Notes under the pieces: model-generated
Told to the model about the DNA's origin: nothing
The model's input: only the letters and a program-made list of their open reading frames with translations
Databases searched by the model: none
Translations under genes and position numbers: made by a program
Assembly (NCBI RefSeq): GCF_026870155.1
Contig: NZ_CP113975.1
Span: 4,092,001 to 4,156,000 of the forward strand
DNA length: 64,000 nucleotides
Reading direction: 5' to 3'
Source of the DNA: Flavobacterium marginilacus
Lineage (GTDB): Bacteria; Bacteroidota; Bacteroidia; Flavobacteriales; Flavobacteriaceae
Shown here: in pieces, positions 34,827 through 44,324 of the stretch
Layout of the letters: each line of letters starts with the position of its first letter
How positions within the stretch are numbered: position 1 is the stretch's first letter

Positions 34827-34885
34827 TGTTTAGCACTACTTTTTTAGAAAAACACTAGGTATTCCTAACCTTAAACACACAAAAG

Positions 34886-35248
34886 ATGATATCGACCAGC
34901 AACAAATACAAGAATGGAAAAGGGGAACATTACCCAGCGATTGGCAATTTTATCCATTATCACATTACCCAGAATAAAATCAAGAAAGCCGATGTTGCCA
35001 GAGCACTAGGCATACTCCCTACGGGATTGAACGAATATTTCAAGAAAGAGTCCTTGCAGTTTGCCATTATATGGAAACTCAGTATGGCAATGAACTACAA
35101 TTTTATTGCGCACTTGGGTGAATACCTGCCCTATCGTTTTGAAACCACTCGCGAAAAAGCCCTAAAAGAAGAACTTGCCCAGAAAGAGGCGCTCCTACAA
35201 AAAATGGAGATTCAGATGGAAACCCTGCGGGAAATGATTAAAAAATAA
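34886..35248 (+). CDS. Module 2 gene B: HTH DNA-binding protein with C-terminal coiled coil
   Basis: A 120-aa paralogue of the product at 19840, same length. HTH at about 31-60 (IKKADVARALGILPTGLNEYFKK), then SLQFAIIWKLSMAMNYNF, then a coiled coil (EKALKEELAQKEALLQKMEIQMETLREMIKK). The recognition-helix residues differ from those of the first copy (PTGLNEYF against PTTLYKYF), in step with the different repeats upstream of each. Confidence 0.8.
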   Translation: MISTSNKYKNGKGEHYPAIGNFIHYHITQNKIKKADVARALGILPTGLNEYFKKESLQFAIIWKLSMAMNYNFIAHLGEYLPYRFETTREKALKEELAQKEALLQKMEIQMETLREMIKK

Positions 35249-35274
35249 CCTAAGTTAAATTGAGTTAAATCAAC

Positions 35275-35282
35275 TATATTTG
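35275..35282 (+). promoter_or_regulatory. Candidate -7 box of the NACHT gene
   Basis: TATATTTG (TAnnTTTG), 127 bases before the chosen start and about 27 bases after the HTH gene stop. The nearest TTG is only 12 bases upstream, so spacing is poor. Confidence 0.3.
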
Positions 35283-35408
35283 GGAAAACAAAACTGACGA
35301 CTATTGAGCAAAGCCAGTCAAATAAAGATAGCTAAACTCAACAAATGAGTAAAAATTGAGTATATAAACTAGTTGTGTGCAATACTAAAAAAAACGAACA
35401 TAAAACAT

Positions 35409-37211
35409 ATGGCAACATCAATCGGATTAACACTTCTTTCAATATTTAAAGACCCATTAATGAAATTAAGTAAAGGTTTCAAAGATGAATTTTTGCATAT
35501 TTTCGATAATGGTTTACCAGAATACATTGATAATTTTTATGATAAATTTTCAAAAACTAAAACTTTTATTTATCGAGAAGAAAAAATTGATTTTTATGAT
35601 ATCTTCTTTCCTGTCAATATTAAAAATAAAAACGAAATTTTTGAAACTAACTCTGACCTAAAAAAAATTTTAAGTAAATATAATTTTATCACCTTGATTG
35701 GAAATGCAGGATCGGGAAAAAGTATGTTAATGAAACATATATTTCTTTCAACGGTTAATCAATCATATAGAATTCCTATCATAATTGAACTTCGAAATCT
35801 AACAGATTATCAAGGTAAAATTTATGACTACATAACAAGTATTTTGACAAAAAATGAATTAGCTAATTCTGAAAAATTAGTTGATAGAATTTTAAAAGAA
35901 GGAAATTTTATTTTTTTACTTGATGGTTACGATGAAATTTATTCTTCAGCAAAGGATAGAATCACTGTAGATATTGAGGAATTTGTCGACACATATAGTA
36001 AAAACACTTTTGTAGTAACATCAAGACCAGGATCTAATGCAGAATCATTACAACGATTTGATAATTTTTATGTACAATCTTTAAACAATAAACAAATAGA
36101 AAGTTTCATAAGATTACAATTCAAAAATTATGAAGATTTAGAATCTGTCGAGACAATTCTCTCTATCGTAAAAAAATCTGAAAATAAAGATTATAAAGAG
36201 TATCTTTCAAACCCTCTTTTATTATCGATGTTTATTTTCACATTTAATACTTATCCAGAATTGCCCAAATATAAGAGTAAATTTTATTCAAATGTTTTTG
36301 ATACGCTGTGTACTAAACATGATGCCTTTACGAAAAAAGGATTTTGGTTACACGAAAGAAAATCAGGCTTAAAAAATGATGACTTTGAAAATATTTTAAA
36401 ATGGTTTTCTTATGTAACTATTTTTAAAGGAAAATATAGTTTTGATGAAGAATACTTAAAGGAGAGACTTAAAAAAATACTTGAAAAACTAAAACTAAAT
36501 TTAGAAATAGAGAATCTTATTTACGATCTAACGGTTTCAATTGCAATAATGATTCAGGACGGAACTGAATATACTTTTCCACATAAATCTTTACAAGAAT
36601 ATTTTACTGCTATTTTAATTAAAAGTCTAAATGAAGAGCAAAAATCTAAAGTTTATGGTGAAAAATTTCTTCAGCAACGCAAACATACAAATGGAGGTAA
36701 TTTAAACCTCTATAAATTATGTTATGAAAATGATAAAATTTACTTTTCGAAGTTATTTTTAATTCCAAATACTGAAGATTTTATAAAAAGAGTTGATTCA
36801 ACTAAACCAGATAAACTGACATTTAATTTATTGAAAGAATTTGGTATAAAATTTATGATTAACTCTGAAACAAATACAATAGGTGGTTACAGTGAAAAAA
36901 ACTTAATTTACGATTCTTATTTAGCTTTTTTTCAACTAAAAAGTATTGTTACATCTTTCGAAGAACTGAATTCGTGTGTAAATCAATTAAAACTATCTTT
37001 CCAAGAAATGATAGAAATAAACAATGAAAAATACATACGATTTGATGAGGGAAGTGAAAAAGCTCAAATTGAAAAGTCTATTTATTTAAAAAATTGTGGA
37101 ATTATTGATAAGTCATTAGTCTTTATGAAAGAATTGAAAAATGGTTTAGAAAAAGTAAAGAAAGATATTGCAGAGGAGAATGAAAATACCGAAGATTTAT
37201 TAGATGTTTAA
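35409..37211 (+). CDS. NACHT-domain STAND NTPase
   Basis: A 600-aa product from MATSIGLTLL; an upstream in-frame start at 35373 adds 12 residues. The NACHT core has the P-loop GNAGSGKSM near residue 98, Walker B FIFLLDGYDEI near 167 with the extra acidic residues typical of NACHT, and the FVVTSRPGS sensor near 200. Then come QLNPLLLSMF-like (YLSNPLLLSMFIFTF) and TFPHKSLQEYFTA helical segments. Prokaryotic NACHT proteins act in anti-phage defence; the effector here is not recognised. Strongly AT-rich codon use and the mobile-element surroundings suggest horizontal origin. Confidence 0.85.
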   Translation: MATSIGLTLLSIFKDPLMKLSKGFKDEFLHIFDNGLPEYIDNFYDKFSKTKTFIYREEKIDFYDIFFPVNIKNKNEIFETNSDLKKILSKYNFITLIGNAGSGKSMLMKHIFLSTVNQSYRIPIIIELRNLTDYQGKIYDYITSILTKNELANSEKLVDRILKEGNFIFLLDGYDEIYSSAKDRITVDIEEFVDTYSKNTFVVTSRPGSNAESLQRFDNFYVQSLNNKQIESFIRLQFKNYEDLESVETILSIVKKSENKDYKEYLSNPLLLSMFIFTFNTYPELPKYKSKFYSNVFDTLCTKHDAFTKKGFWLHERKSGLKNDDFENILKWFSYVTIFKGKYSFDEEYLKERLKKILEKLKLNLEIENLIYDLTVSIAIMIQDGTEYTFPHKSLQEYFTAILIKSLNEEQKSKVYGEKFLQQRKHTNGGNLNLYKLCYENDKIYFSKLFLIPNTEDFIKRVDSTKPDKLTFNLLKEFGIKFMINSETNTIGGYSEKNLIYDSYLAFFQLKSIVTSFEELNSCVNQLKLSFQEMIEINNEKYIRFDEGSEKAQIEKSIYLKNCGIIDKSLVFMKELKNGLEKVKKDIAEENENTEDLLDV

Positions 37212-37373
37212 AAAAGTACTGTACTCAGAGAAGTTGTAAATAGTTATAACATTTTAGCAAATCAATACTCTGAAACAAACAGACAAAACCTTATAGCCAA
37301 GTTTAATGTGTTTTTTTCAATCTCATTTAATGCTTACAGAAAAGAAATTGTTTTAGAAAAGTTGGTAGAATAG
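37212..37373 (+). pseudogene. In-frame continuation of the NACHT ORF after its TAA stop
   Basis: Directly after the TAA at 37209-37211 the same frame stays open for 53 codons to a TAG at 37371. The translation looks protein-like (REVVNSYNILANQYSETNRQ, then FNVFFSISFNAYRKEIVLEK), and no ATG stands near its start. Most simply, the original NACHT gene was longer and gained a stop, or the stop is read through. A sequencing error cannot be excluded. Confidence 0.5.
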
Positions 37374-37400
37374 CCCGAAAGCCCTTGATATGTCTCGGCA

Positions 37401-37680
37401 ACGATAGCGCATAAATTTTTTCTGTGCCCGCAAAGAGCATCCGCAAACCTGATAGCCCTAATTTACAATCATAAGTGTTCGAAACCTGAGTTTATTATTG
37501 GCTTGCCTCCAGCTTCAGCTGGAGGATTGTGATTTTGAAACAATAAAAGGCTTTAGCCAAACAAAGCAGATGTTTTTTGGCTAAAGCCAATTTATCTCTG
37601 AATTTAGTAAACTCCAGCTAAAGCTGGAGGCAATTAAAATTCTTGTTCCGAACACTTATGATTGTAAATCCGCTATCGTA
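37401..37680. mobile_element. Nested palindromic element (MITE- or REP-like)
   Basis: Outer arms ACGATAGCG (37401) and CGCTATCGT (37671); next arms ATTTACAATCATAAGTGTTCG (37461) with its reverse complement at 37649. Inside are two CTCCAGCT-AGCTGGAG hairpins (37506-37525 and 37611-37630) and GGCTTTAGCC/GGCTAAAGCC (37549, 37579). No coding capacity. It has the shape of a non-autonomous element or a compound REP. Confidence 0.6.
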
Positions 37681-37735
37681 CACAACAGTTTTTTATATAA
37701 TCGAGCAATCAGATCAAAATTTTTCAAACCCTCTC

Positions 37736-37768
37736 ATAAAAAAACTCCCAAGTTGCCTTGAGAGTTTC
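37736..37768 (-). terminator. Rho-independent terminator of acnA
   Basis: On the minus strand AAACTCTCAAGG and CTTGGGAGTTT arms followed by T-run, 22 bases after the stop. Confidence 0.75.
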
Positions 37769-37789
37769 TACTATAAAAATTTTAAACGC

Positions 37790-40057
37790 TTACGCATTAG
37801 CCTCAGCAGCGATTAAGTTTAAGGCTGAACCAGCTTTGAACCAGCCAATTTGACTTGCATTATAAGTATGGTTTGCCAAGATTATTTCTTTGCTTCCGTC
37901 AGCGTGAACCAATTCCAAGCTTAATGGTTTTCCAGGAGCAAAATCAACTAAATCAATAAAGTTGATGGTATCGTCTTCCTGAATTTTGTCATAATCGGCT
38001 TCGTTTGCGAATGTTAATCCCAATAATCCTTGTTTTTTTAGATTGGTTTCGTGGATACGGGCAAATGATTTAACCAGAACAGCTTTTACACCCAAGAAAC
38101 GAGGCTCCATTGCAGCATGTTCACGAGATGAACCTTCTCCATAATTATGATCCCCCACAACAACCGAAGGAATTCCAGCAGCTTTGTAAGCACGCGCCAC
38201 AGCAGGAACAGCTTCATAAGTACCTGTCAATTGGTTTTTAACTGAATTTGCAGTCTGATTGAATGCATTGACAGCTCCAATCAGCATATTGTTAGAAATA
38301 TTATCCAAATGCCCGCGGAAACGCAGCCATGGTCCTGCCATAGAAATGTGGTCGGTAGTACATTTTCCAAAAGCTTTAATCAATAATTTTGCTCCAGCAA
38401 TATTTTTACCATCCCAGGCTTCGAATGGAGCCAATAACTGCAGACGGTCTGAAGTCGGACTTACATTTACCTGAACATTTGATCCGTCTTCGGCCGGTGC
38501 CTGAAAACCAGCATCCTCAACATCAAAACCTCTTTTCGGTAATTCGTCACCATAAGGAGCGATTAATTTCACTTCATCACCGTTATCATTAATCAATGTA
38601 TCAGTCAGCGGATTGAAATCCAATCTTCCTGAAATTGCCAACGCAGCAACCATTTCCGGCGATGTTACAAAAGCGTGTGTATTTGGATTACCGTCAGCTC
38701 TTTTGGAGAAATTACGGTTGAATGAATGTACGATTGTATTTTTCTCTCCTTTGTCAGCACCAGCTCTATCCCATTGCCCGATACAAGGTCCGCAGGCATT
38801 TGTAAATACTTTAGTTCCCAATTTTTCGAAAGTGGCGATGATACCGTCTCTTTCGATAGTGTAACGAATCTGTTCCGACCCTGGATTGATACCAAACTCT
38901 GCTTTTGGAGTGATTCCATGCTCAACAGCTTGGTTTACAATTGAAGCCGCACGTGCCATATCTTCATACGAGGAGTTTGTACAGGAGCCAATTAATCCCC
39001 ATTCTACTTTTATTGGCCAGCCGTTTGCTGCAGCTTCTGCTTTCATTTTAGAAACTGGTGTTCCGCGGTCTGGTGTGAAAGGCCCGTTGATATGCGGTTC
39101 CAATTCGGATAAATTAATTTCAATAAGCTGATCAAAATACTGTGATGGATTAGCATATACTTCTGGATCTGCGGTCAAATAAGAAGCAACTTTATCTGCA
39201 GCATCAACAACATCCTGCCGGCCTGTAGCAGCTAAATACCTGCGCATGGAATCGTCATAGCCAAATGTAGAAGTTGTAGCACCAATTTCGGCTCCCATAT
39301 TACAGATAGTCCCTTTTCCTGTACATGACATGGAAGTAGCGCCTTCGCCAAAATATTCAACAATAGCTCCTGTCCCTCCTTTTACAGTAAGAATATCGGC
39401 TACCTTTAAAATAACATCTTTCGGAGCAGTCCAGCCAGATAGTTTTCCAGTTAATTTTACTCCGATTAATTTCGGAAATTTCAACTCCCAAGACATTCCG
39501 GACATTACATCTACAGCATCAGCACCTCCCACTCCAATAGCCAGCATCCCTAATCCGCCGGCATTTACCGTATGCGAATCCGTACCAATCATCATTCCTC
39601 CTGGAAAAGCATAATTTTCCAAAACAATCTGATGAATAATTCCTGACCCTGGTTTCCAGAATCCGATTCCATATTTATTTGAAACAGATGACAGAAAATC
39701 AAAAACTTCTTTCGACTGTGTATTCGCCACAGCTAAATCTGCAGAAGCACCGACTTTGGCCTGAATCAGGTGGTCACAATGGACCGTTGTAGGAACTGCC
39801 GCTTTAGATTTACCGGCATGCATAAACTGAAGTAATGCCATCTGAGCAGTTGCATCTTGGCAGGCAACTCTGTCCGGAGCAAAATCAACATAATCAATAC
39901 CTCTTCCGTATGCCTGTTTAGCAGTTTCGTCCCAAAGGTGACTGTATAAAATTTTCTCCGTTAAAGTAAGCGGACGGCCAACTATCTCACGTGCCGCATC
40001 TACACGTAAAGGCATATCTGCGTACACTTTTTTAATCATTTCAATATCAAAAGCCAT
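37790..40057 (-). CDS. acnA: Aconitate hydratase A (mitochondrial type)
   Basis: [4Fe-4S] enzyme of the TCA cycle, citrate to isocitrate. The 755-aa product is the mitochondrial-like form, with [17 protein letters not shown] and [29 protein letters not shown]. The cluster cysteines are in [14 protein letters not shown] and [14 protein letters not shown]. The swivel domain has [22 protein letters not shown] second, distantly related aconitase (acnB type) lies directly upstream on the same strand with its own terminator between. Confidence 0.96.
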   Translation of the reverse strand: MAFDIEMIKKVYADMPLRVDAAREIVGRPLTLTEKILYSHLWDETAKQAYGRGIDYVDFAPDRVACQDATAQMALLQFMHAGKSKAAVPTTVHCDHLIQAKVGASADLAVANTQSKEVFDFLSSVSNKYGIGFWKPGSGIIHQIVLENYAFPGGMMIGTDSHTVNAGGLGMLAIGVGGADAVDVMSGMSWELKFPKLIGVKLTGKLSGWTAPKDVILKVADILTVKGGTGAIVEYFGEGATSMSCTGKGTICNMGAEIGATTSTFGYDDSMRRYLAATGRQDVVDAADKVASYLTADPEVYANPSQYFDQLIEINLSELEPHINGPFTPDRGTPVSKMKAEAAANGWPIKVEWGLIGSCTNSSYEDMARAASIVNQAVEHGITPKAEFGINPGSEQIRYTIERDGIIATFEKLGTKVFTNACGPCIGQWDRAGADKGEKNTIVHSFNRNFSKRADGNPNTHAFVTSPEMVAALAISGRLDFNPLTDTLINDNGDEVKLIAPYGDELPKRGFDVEDAGFQAPAEDGSNVQVNVSPTSDRLQLLAPFEAWDGKNIAGAKLLIKAFGKCTTDHISMAGPWLRFRGHLDNISNNMLIGAVNAFNQTANSVKNQLTGTYEAVPAVARAYKAAGIPSVVVGDHNYGEGSSREHAAMEPRFLGVKAVLVKSFARIHETNLKKQGLLGLTFANEADYDKIQEDDTINFIDLVDFAPGKPLSLELVHADGSKEIILANHTYNASQIGWFKAGSALNLIAAEANA

Positions 40058-40131
40058 AAGATTTACAGTATTGTTAATTATTAATTTATTTTAAACCCTA
40101 CAATTTACAAAAAATAGAGCAGTTATTAAAC

Positions 40132-40160
40132 AAAAAGCCCGAGTTTATGACTCGGGCTTC
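40132..40160 (-). terminator. Rho-independent terminator of acnB
   Basis: On the minus strand AAGCCCGAGT and ACTCGGGCTT arms, six-base loop, T-run. Confidence 0.85.
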
Positions 40161-40183
40161 TAAATTATGATAGAAAAATTATA

Positions 40184-42958
40184 TTAACTATTCACTAACT
40201 GCTTGTGAGAAGGCGCAAACTTAGTCAAGTTGATACCATCAACAGCAGCAATATATTCTTCAATTGTTGGAGTTCTTCCAAGTACTGTTGACAGTACTAC
40301 AACTGGAGTAGATGATAATAAAGACTCTCCTTTTTTAGCATCAGTATCTTCCACAACTCTTCCTTGGAAAAGACGCGTTGAAGTTGCCATTACAGTATCT
40401 CCTTTAGCTGCTTTTTCCTGGTTACCCATACAAAGATTACAGCCTGGACGCTCTAAATACAACATTTTTTCGTATTCAGTACGTGCTGCAGCTTTCGGTG
40501 CATTATCGTCAAATTCGAAACCTGAATATTTCTGTAAAACTTCCCAGTCACCTTCAGCTTTCAATTCATCAACGATGTTATAAGTAGGAGGCGCTACTAC
40601 AAGAGGTGCTTTAAATTCTACTTTACCGTTTTGAGCTTCAATATTTTTAAGCATCTGAGCAAGGATTTTCATATCACCTTTGTGAACCATACAAGAACCA
40701 ATAAATCCAAGATCTACTTTTTTATCTCCTCCATAAAAAGAAAGAGGTCTGATTGTATCGTGAGTATATCTTTTAGAAACATCAGCATTATTTACGTCTG
40801 GATCAGCAATCATTGGCTCTGCAATCACATCAAGATCAACAACAACTTCAGCATAATATTTAGCATTTGCATCTGGAGTTAAAGCTGGTTTTTCACCAGA
40901 TTTAATCTCAGCAATTCTCTTATCTGCTTTATTAATCAATCCCTGAAGAACTTGATTGTGATTATCCATTCCTTTGTCAATCATAATTTGAATTCTGCTT
41001 TTCGCAATTTCCAATGATTCAATCAAAGTATCATCTTCAGAAATACAGATAGATGCTTTTGCTTTCATTTCCGCAGACCAGTCAGTAAATGTAAATGCCT
41101 GATCAGCAGTAAGAGTTCCAATGTGAACCTCGATAATTCTTCCTTGGAAAACGTTCTCACCACCAAATTGTTTCAGCATCTGAGCCTGAGTAGCATGAAC
41201 CACATCACGGAAATCCATGTATTCTTTCATTTCTCCCTTGAAAGTCACCTTTACAGAATCCGGAATTGGCATAGAAGCTTCACCAGTAGCAAGTGCAAGA
41301 GCAACAGTTCCTGAGTCAGCACCAAAAGCAACACCTTTTGACATTCTCGTATGAGAGTCACCACCAATAATGATAGCCCAGTCATCAATTGTAATATCAT
41401 TAAGAACTTTATGGATTACGTCCGTCATTGAGTGATAGACACCTTTTGGATCACGTGCAGTAATTAAACCAAAGTTGTTCATGAATTTCATCAATTTAGG
41501 AATATTTGCCTGCGCTTTTTTATCCCATACAGATGCAGTGTGACAACCTGATTGGTAAGCACCATCAAGGATTGGCGAAATCACAGTAGCCGCCATAGCT
41601 TCTAATTCCTGAGAAGTCATAAGACCTGTAGTATCCTGAGAACCTACGATGTTTACTTCTACACGAACATCAGAACCAGCGTGTAATATTTTACCCGGAG
41701 TAGTTCCTACAGCGTTTCTGTTGAAGATTTTTTCAACCGCAGTAAGACCTTGTCCTTCGTGAGAAATCTCTTTTGATGGAGCAAATACTAATGGAATATC
41801 AATTCCTAAAACTTTCGCTGCGAATGTTTGTAATTTTTTACCAAATACAATCGCATAAGACCCGCCCGCTTTAATGAATTCCATTTTTTGAGGAGTGAAA
41901 GCTTTAGCTATATCAATTAATTCTTTATCGCCATTGTATAATTTTTTAGTTTTTGTATTGATTGTTAAAACAGTTCCTGTAGCTACAGAATATGCCTGCT
42001 CTAAAACCGGCTCTCCGCTTTCGTTACGAACAACATTCCCTGATGCATCTGTTTTTTTAACCCAGTTTTTAAGATCAAGACCGATACCTCCGGTAACATC
42101 AACTGTTGTTAAGAAAATTGGAGAAATACCGTTTGTACCTCCAACAATCGGAGCAAAATTAACAAATGGAACGTATGGGCTTGCTTGTTTACCTGTCCAA
42201 AGTGCCACATTGTTTACTCCTGACATACGAGAAGAACCAACTCCCATTGTACCTTTTTCAGCAATCAGCATCACCGATTTATCAGGGTGCTGTGCCTGAA
42301 GTGCTTTAATTTCCTCCTGTGCCTGAGGAGTAATCATACATTTACCATGTAATTCACGATCTGAACGTGAGTGTGCCTGATTTCCTGGAGAAAGTAAATC
42401 TGTAGAAATATCACCTTCACCAGCGATAAAAGTTACCACCTTAATTTCTTCAGCAACTTCTGGAAGTTTAGTAAAGAATTCCGCTTTTGCGTAACTTTCT
42501 ATAATTTCTTTAGCGATAGTATTACCGTTTTTGAATGCCTCTTTTAAACGATCTGTATCTGCATCATAAAGGAAAACCTGCGTTTTAAGAACTTCCGCAG
42601 CTTGTTTTGCAATAGCAGCATCATTTCCTAAAGCCAAATCAAGAAGTACTTCAATTGAAGGTCCGCCTTTCATATGTGACAACAATTCAAATGCAAAAGC
42701 AGGCGTGATTTCCGCTACTACAGATTCACCAAGAATAATTTCTTTTAAAAACTTAGCTTTCTCACCAGCTGCGCTAGTAGTTCCAGGCAAAGTGTTATAA
42801 ATAAAAAATTTAAGAGAGTCTTCTCGATTAGCATTATCTAAATCTTTGATTTGTGCAATGATTTCACTTACCAATGCAGCATCGTCAATTGGCTTTGGGT
42901 GGAGTCCCTGAACTTTACGTTCTTCGATCTCCTTGATGTAGTCGCTATAAATATTCAT
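40184..42958 (-). CDS. acnB: Aconitate hydratase B / 2-methylisocitrate dehydratase
   Basis: A 924-aa product of AcnB architecture. An N-terminal HEAT-like domain (about 1-160) is followed by the swivel domain (MLIAEKGTMGVGSSRMSGVNNVALW near 230) and then the three cluster domains. It has GGDSHTRMSKGVAFGADSGTVALA near 540, IGSCMVHKGDMKILAQ, and ERPGCNLCMGNQ with the cluster cysteines. In other bacteria AcnB also acts on 2-methylisocitrate in propionate breakdown, which would connect with the methylmalonyl-CoA mutase at the left end (inference). Confidence 0.95.
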   Translation of the reverse strand: MNIYSDYIKEIEERKVQGLHPKPIDDAALVSEIIAQIKDLDNANREDSLKFFIYNTLPGTTSAAGEKAKFLKEIILGESVVAEITPAFAFELLSHMKGGPSIEVLLDLALGNDAAIAKQAAEVLKTQVFLYDADTDRLKEAFKNGNTIAKEIIESYAKAEFFTKLPEVAEEIKVVTFIAGEGDISTDLLSPGNQAHSRSDRELHGKCMITPQAQEEIKALQAQHPDKSVMLIAEKGTMGVGSSRMSGVNNVALWTGKQASPYVPFVNFAPIVGGTNGISPIFLTTVDVTGGIGLDLKNWVKKTDASGNVVRNESGEPVLEQAYSVATGTVLTINTKTKKLYNGDKELIDIAKAFTPQKMEFIKAGGSYAIVFGKKLQTFAAKVLGIDIPLVFAPSKEISHEGQGLTAVEKIFNRNAVGTTPGKILHAGSDVRVEVNIVGSQDTTGLMTSQELEAMAATVISPILDGAYQSGCHTASVWDKKAQANIPKLMKFMNNFGLITARDPKGVYHSMTDVIHKVLNDITIDDWAIIIGGDSHTRMSKGVAFGADSGTVALALATGEASMPIPDSVKVTFKGEMKEYMDFRDVVHATQAQMLKQFGGENVFQGRIIEVHIGTLTADQAFTFTDWSAEMKAKASICISEDDTLIESLEIAKSRIQIMIDKGMDNHNQVLQGLINKADKRIAEIKSGEKPALTPDANAKYYAEVVVDLDVIAEPMIADPDVNNADVSKRYTHDTIRPLSFYGGDKKVDLGFIGSCMVHKGDMKILAQMLKNIEAQNGKVEFKAPLVVAPPTYNIVDELKAEGDWEVLQKYSGFEFDDNAPKAAARTEYEKMLYLERPGCNLCMGNQEKAAKGDTVMATSTRLFQGRVVEDTDAKKGESLLSSTPVVVLSTVLGRTPTIEEYIAAVDGINLTKFAPSHKQLVNS

Positions 42959-43043
42959 AATTAAAGTCAGGTTAATGGCTCTTTTATTGAGTATTTCAAT
43001 ATTAAAGCCATAATAATTAAGTGTTTTTTATTTTTTTGTCCTG

Positions 43044-43051
43044 CAAATTTA
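43044..43051 (-). promoter_or_regulatory. Candidate -7 box of acnB
   Basis: TAAATTTG on the minus strand (TAnnTTTG), 86 bases before the acnB start. The rest of 42959-43228 is AT-rich without further features. Confidence 0.35.
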
Positions 43052-43228
43052 ATAATTAAAGATGATAATTTAAAGAAATTTAATAGATGTCCATTTTTCA
43101 AAAAAAATTATTGCAAAATAAATGATTTCACTGCGTTAAAATAAGAAATAAGCATGTTTAGTCTGTCAATTTTACAAATTCAATAATTCAGAAATGGATT
43201 TTAACAAAAAGAAAAACTATTGTTAAAC

Positions 43229-43266
43229 AAAAAGTACCACATTCCCATTAGAATGCAGCACTTTTC
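43229..43266 (-). terminator. Rho-independent terminator of the moxR gene
   Basis: On the minus strand AAAAGTGCTGCATTC and GAATGTGGTACTTTT arms (two mismatches) followed by T-run, 23 bases after the stop. Confidence 0.7.
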
Positions 43267-43288
43267 AATAATCTATTATTTTTTACTT

Positions 43289-44242
43289 TTAAACAAGCTT
43301 TCCAATTATCATTTCCTCAGAAATTCCTTCGGCATCTGCTTTATAGTTTTTAATAATTCTATGTCGCAGGATACCAACTGCAACAGCTTTTACATCTTCT
43401 ATATCCGGAGAAAATTTACCATGAAAAGCCGCATTTGCTTTGGCTGCCAAAATCAAATTCTGCGAAGCTCTTGGACCCGCACCCCAATCCAGATAATTTT
43501 TCACAAATTCATTAGACAGTTTATTATCAGGACGTGTTTTACTTACTAACCCAACTGCATATTCCACTACATTATCTGCAACTGGAATACGGCGGATCAA
43601 ATGCTGAAAATCAATAATTTCCTGAGCAGTAAATAATGCATTCACCTTTGTATCGACATCTGCAGTAGTTCTTTTCACAACTTGCACTTCTTCTTCAAAA
43701 GATGGATACTCAAGTTTTATCGCAAACATAAATCGGTCTAACTGTGCTTCAGGCAATGGATAAGTCCCCTCCTGTTCTATTGGGTTTTGTGTAGCCAAAA
43801 CAAAATAAGGCAGACTCAGTTTATGGTTTGCGCCAGCAATAGTAACCGAACGTTCCTGCATTGCTTCTAATAAAGCCGCCTGCGTCTTTGGAGGCGTTCT
43901 ATTGATTTCATCTGCCAGAATAATATTTGAAAATATAGGCCCTTTAATAAATTTAAACTGCCTGTTTTCATCCAATATTTCACTCCCTAATATATCTGAA
44001 GGCATTAAATCAGGAGTAAATTGAATTCTTTTAAAATCCAGACCTAAAGCCTGCGCCAAAGTATTCACCAACAAAGTCTTAGCAAGTCCAGGAACTCCTA
44101 CTAACAAGGCATGTCCTCCTGAAAAAATACATAGCAAAATCTGATCAACAACAGCTTCTTGGCCTACAATAATTTTAGATATTTCTTTTTTTAATTCATT
44201 ACGCTTCTGAACTAAATTTTGTATCGCTGTTACATCCGACAT
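43289..44242 (-). CDS. MoxR-family AAA+ ATPase
   Basis: A 317-aa chaperone-like ATPase. It carries IVGQEAVVDQILLCIFSGGHALLVGVPGLAKTLLVNTLA (Walker A GVPGLAKT near residue 44), Walker B NIILADEINRTPPKTQAALLEAM, and the sensor FVLATQNPIEQEGTYPLPEAQLDRF. Usually paired with DUF58 and VWA-domain proteins in Bacteroidota aerotolerance-type operons. Here the next genes downstream are aconitases, so those partners are not adjacent within the window. Confidence 0.93.
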   Translation of the reverse strand: MSDVTAIQNLVQKRNELKKEISKIIVGQEAVVDQILLCIFSGGHALLVGVPGLAKTLLVNTLAQALGLDFKRIQFTPDLMPSDILGSEILDENRQFKFIKGPIFSNIILADEINRTPPKTQAALLEAMQERSVTIAGANHKLSLPYFVLATQNPIEQEGTYPLPEAQLDRFMFAIKLEYPSFEEEVQVVKRTTADVDTKVNALFTAQEIIDFQHLIRRIPVADNVVEYAVGLVSKTRPDNKLSNEFVKNYLDWGAGPRASQNLILAAKANAAFHGKFSPDIEDVKAVAVGILRHRIIKNYKADAEGISEEMIIGKLV

Positions 44243-44265
44243 TTTTATATTATTTTTTTTTAATT

Positions 44266-44309
44266 AAAAAAGAGTTAGTACTATGAAAACATAAAACTAA
44301 CTCTTTTTA
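44266..44309 (-). terminator. Rho-independent terminator of the SurA-like gene
   Basis: On the minus strand AAAAAGAGTTAGT and ACTAACTCTTTTT arms, followed by T-rich sequence, 16 bases after the stop. Confidence 0.75.
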
Positions 44310-44324
44310 TTTATTTAATGAAAA

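Noticed and set aside
37212..37373. Independent small gene behind the NACHT gene
   Set aside because: No start codon or ribosome site near its beginning, and it is exactly in frame with the NACHT ORF.
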